Source: SCGC-AAA076-P13 sp965656035
Lineage (GTDB): Bacteria; Pseudomonadota; Gammaproteobacteria; Magnimaribacterales; D2472
Assembly (NCBI GenBank): GCA_965656035.1
Contig: CBFHIO010000045.1
Location: 1-8,020 of the forward strand
Length of the DNA: 8,020 nt
Direction: 5' to 3'
The first letter of the stretch is position 1; every line of letters starts with the position of its first letter. Of the stretch, positions 5,997 through 8,020 are shown in pieces. A model generated the notes under the pieces. That model saw only the letters and a program-made list of their open reading frames with translations. It ran no database searches and had not been told where the DNA came from. Both the position numbers and the translations under genes were made by a program.

Positions 5997-8020
5997 TTAG
6001 AATTTTGCACCAAATTCAATACCGTATGTACGTGGGTCAGTGAATGAACCTAATAATGAACCACCACCAACATTACTGTTTTCACGAAGTGCGTTGATGT
6101 GCTGCTGATCTCTAATATTTTTGATATACATACCAGCATACCAGTCATCGCTATTAGGAACATATCTTACTAACAAGTCCATTGAGTCACGGGCACCTAA
6201 TTTTAATCTTTCCATATTAAAGATACTTAAATCAGCCTCTCCAGTGTATCTATATGAAAGTCTAGCTGATGTAATACCTTGAGCTCCATTAAAGTCCTGG
6301 GTGATAGATATACCATATGACTTATCGGCAGAACCAGGAAGGTTATTGCCTTTAATGCTCTGCTCTATACCTACCCCGCCAACACAACTAGAAGGATCCG
6401 CTACGATAGCAGTATATAGCTGTGGATTCGAGCAGTTATAGCCTGCAGACTTGTACCAAGTAAGACCATTAACATCTGTACCTGTTGTAATTAATCCAGC
6501 AAGCCCAGGAATATTTCCAGATTGAGCTTCAGGTATAAACGCGCCTGTTGGATTGTTATAATCAATAAGCATAGTGTCAGATTTAACCTCATGATCAAGG
6601 AACAACCAGTTCATTTCTAACTTGGTAGTTTCTGATAGAAATACCATCATATTTCCTTCAAAACCTGTGAATTCTGCATCAATATTTCTATTTTCAGTAC
6701 CTGTGTCAACAACGGCTGCAACAAGGAAGCCATCATTTTGAGCGTTGAATACGTTCATGTTAAGAAGCATTGCTCCATCCATAAGGATGCTTTTAATACC
6801 TAAATCTAAAACACCAGCCTCTTCAGGATCATAAGTTGTTGGATTCGCCCCAGCATTAACACCACCTGCTTTAACAGAAGTTGTGTAACTTCCGTATACC
6901 ATAACTTCATCACTAAGATTATGTTGAAGTGCTAGCTTGTATGAAAATTGATCGTCTTCTTTTGTTTCAGTTGATACAAATGGAAGGGTGTCTCTATTTT
7001 CTACAAGCCATCCAGCATTTGCTTGCCAACCAGGAGCTCCAGTCTCATTGTATGTAGTCGCAAGAACTTCATCTTCTTGATATCTAGCACCAATAGTTAA
7101 CATGGTGTCATCTGAAAGATCAAAATACATTTCACCGTATAAAGCTGTAGAAGTATCATCAACATTTTGATCGTTAATAATACCCGCTATATCCCAAGGT
7201 ATAACGTATTCAGGTAAACCGTTAATAGCAGCAGTTGCTCCTAAGTATGCCTGCAACCCAGCAGGATCACATGAACCTCCACCCAAACACGATAAAGCAT
7301 TTGGAACTTGAGGCAGCCAACCGAGCAAAACAGTTTGATAGAAACCTAGTCCTGCTTTTCCTGACCAATCATTTCCAGTTAAGCCTTGGATGACGCCACT
7401 ATAAGTATGGTTAGCAAAGCTTGCTGCAAACTGAGTACCTGCTGATTGAACCATATAATTATTGTCATTTCTATTCTCTATCTTATATAGCCCAGCAGTA
7501 TAATTAAAAGGTCCATCAAAATCAGTAACTATGTTTACCTCCATTTGTGTACCATGCATGTTGACATCAGAAAAATCGTATAGTCTTTCGCTGTCAACAG
7601 TCTCACAAAATTGTCTTTCTCCACCAAAACATAAATATCCTGAAATAGGCGGCAAGTCTAATGCTGCACCAGCACCCAAGAATGGTACAGTGGAATAACT
7701 CTGGTCTTGGTCACCGCTTTGATGAAAGTCTCTTGTTTCATAGGATAGCTTAGCAGTTAAAAGTATATCATCGGTTAGGTCATGATTAATTTTTAAATTT
7801 GCAACAGTCTGCTTTTGAAAGTGAGTTGGCTCCCTATTTAAAGCTATACTAGTAAAATCGTCAGAACCAGTCTGCCCCCCGAAACCGTTTTGTACTGCAT
7901 CTGGATAAAGATGCGTAATCATGCCCAGCGCACCAGCAAAACCACCCCTTAAATCGTTAGCAACATTCATGCCGCCTCTTTCATAAGGGTTACAGCCATA
8001 AAAAGAATGCTGATCACAAA
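5997..8020 (-). CDS. TonB-dependent outer-membrane receptor (C-terminal part, barrel only)
   Basis: The frame stays open through the right edge: 16 codons upstream of the ATG at 7968-7970 encode CDQHSFYGCNPYERGG without a stop. The gene is therefore cut by the edge and that ATG is internal. The 673 visible residues are beta-barrel; the signal peptide, TonB box and plug domain are outside the window. Features typical of the family are alternating amphipathic strands, VYGSYTTSVKAGGVN followed by YDPEEAGVLDLGIKS (visible residues about 374-409), TGFEGNM where others have RGVELE, and a C-terminal strand ending in phenylalanine (YGIEFGAKF) for BAM recognition. It transports an unidentified ligand across the outer membrane using TonB energy. 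All eight visible cysteines fall in close pairs: C1/C9, C130/C138, C244/C250 and C529/C545. A strong terminator follows. No neighbouring gene reveals the substrate. Confidence 0.92.
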   Translation of the reverse strand, partial: CDQHSFYGCNPYERGGMNVANDLRGGFAGALGMITHLYPDAVQNGFGGQTGSDDFTSIALNREPTHFQKQTVANLKINHDLTDDILLTAKLSYETRDFHQSGDQDQSYSTVPFLGAGAALDLPPISGYLCFGGERQFCETVDSERLYDFSDVNMHGTQMEVNIVTDFDGPFNYTAGLYKIENRNDNNYMVQSAGTQFAASFANHTYSGVIQGLTGNDWSGKAGLGFYQTVLLGWLPQVPNALSCLGGGSCDPAGLQAYLGATAAINGLPEYVIPWDIAGIINDQNVDDTSTALYGEMYFDLSDDTMLTIGARYQEDEVLATTYNETGAPGWQANAGWLVENRDTLPFVSTETKEDDQFSYKLALQHNLSDEVMVYGSYTTSVKAGGVNAGANPTTYDPEEAGVLDLGIKSILMDGAMLLNMNVFNAQNDGFLVAAVVDTGTENRNIDAEFTGFEGNMMVFLSETTKLEMNWLFLDHEVKSDTMLIDYNNPTGAFIPEAQSGNIPGLAGLITTGTDVNGLTWYKSAGYNCSNPQLYTAIVADPSSCVGGVGIEQSIKGNNLPGSADKSYGISITQDFNGAQGITSARLSYRYTGEADLSIFNMERLKLGARDSMDLLVRYVPNSDDWYAGMYIKNIRDQQHINALRENSNVGGGSLLGSFTDPRTYGIEFGAKF

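Noticed and set aside
7968..7970. ATG as the true start of the TonB receptor
   Set aside because: The frame continues upstream without a stop to the window edge with receptor-like sequence, and the protein from this ATG would lack signal peptide, TonB box and plug. It is an internal methionine.

Overview
The window is compact, visibly AT-rich bacterial DNA. It has short intergenic gaps, several zero-to-three-base gene junctions, a System I cytochrome c maturation (ccm) operon and a large TonB-dependent outer-membrane receptor. This fits a Gram-negative proteobacterium. The CcmC sequence is close to the gammaproteobacterial form, and the low G+C, streamlined spacing and TonB receptor resemble marine oligotrophic Gammaproteobacteria such as SAR86. 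The lineage is an inference from these traits, not a demonstrated placement.

Layout from right to left. From the right edge to 5997, on the minus strand, lies a TonB-dependent receptor lacking its N-terminus and plug domain, which fall outside the window. A strong hairpin terminator follows at 5954-5981. Next, also on the minus strand, are a hotdog-fold acyl-CoA thioesterase (5461-5934) and a signal-peptide-bearing endonuclease/exonuclease/phosphatase family protein (4465-5460), whose junction has no intervening bases. A single plus-strand gene, a small cupin (4063-4461), converges on the nuclease-like gene with three bases between the stop codons.

The 219-base divergent region 3844-4062 separates the cupin from metY (O-acetylhomoserine sulfhydrylase, minus strand, 2551-3843). 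On the metY side it carries a sigma70-like promoter followed at once by an RNA element (3905-3955) that matches the SAM-II riboswitch pattern: a P1 stem, a GCTTGC loop segment and a downstream GCTAAA segment able to form a pseudoknot. This is the most interesting non-coding feature here and makes biological sense upstream of a methionine biosynthesis gene.

Downstream of metY, on the same strand, come a 170-residue glycosyltransferase-like protein that lacks the usual catalytic acidic motif, then ccmA, ccmB, ccmC and the start of a probable ccmD cut by the left edge. Gaps are 7, 3, 3 and 27 bases, then an overlap, with no visible terminator. Heme export for cytochrome c maturation may therefore be co-transcribed with a SAM-controlled methionine gene. 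I see no mobile elements, CRISPR arrays, tRNA or rRNA genes. Nothing here amounts to a clearly new defence or biosynthetic system.
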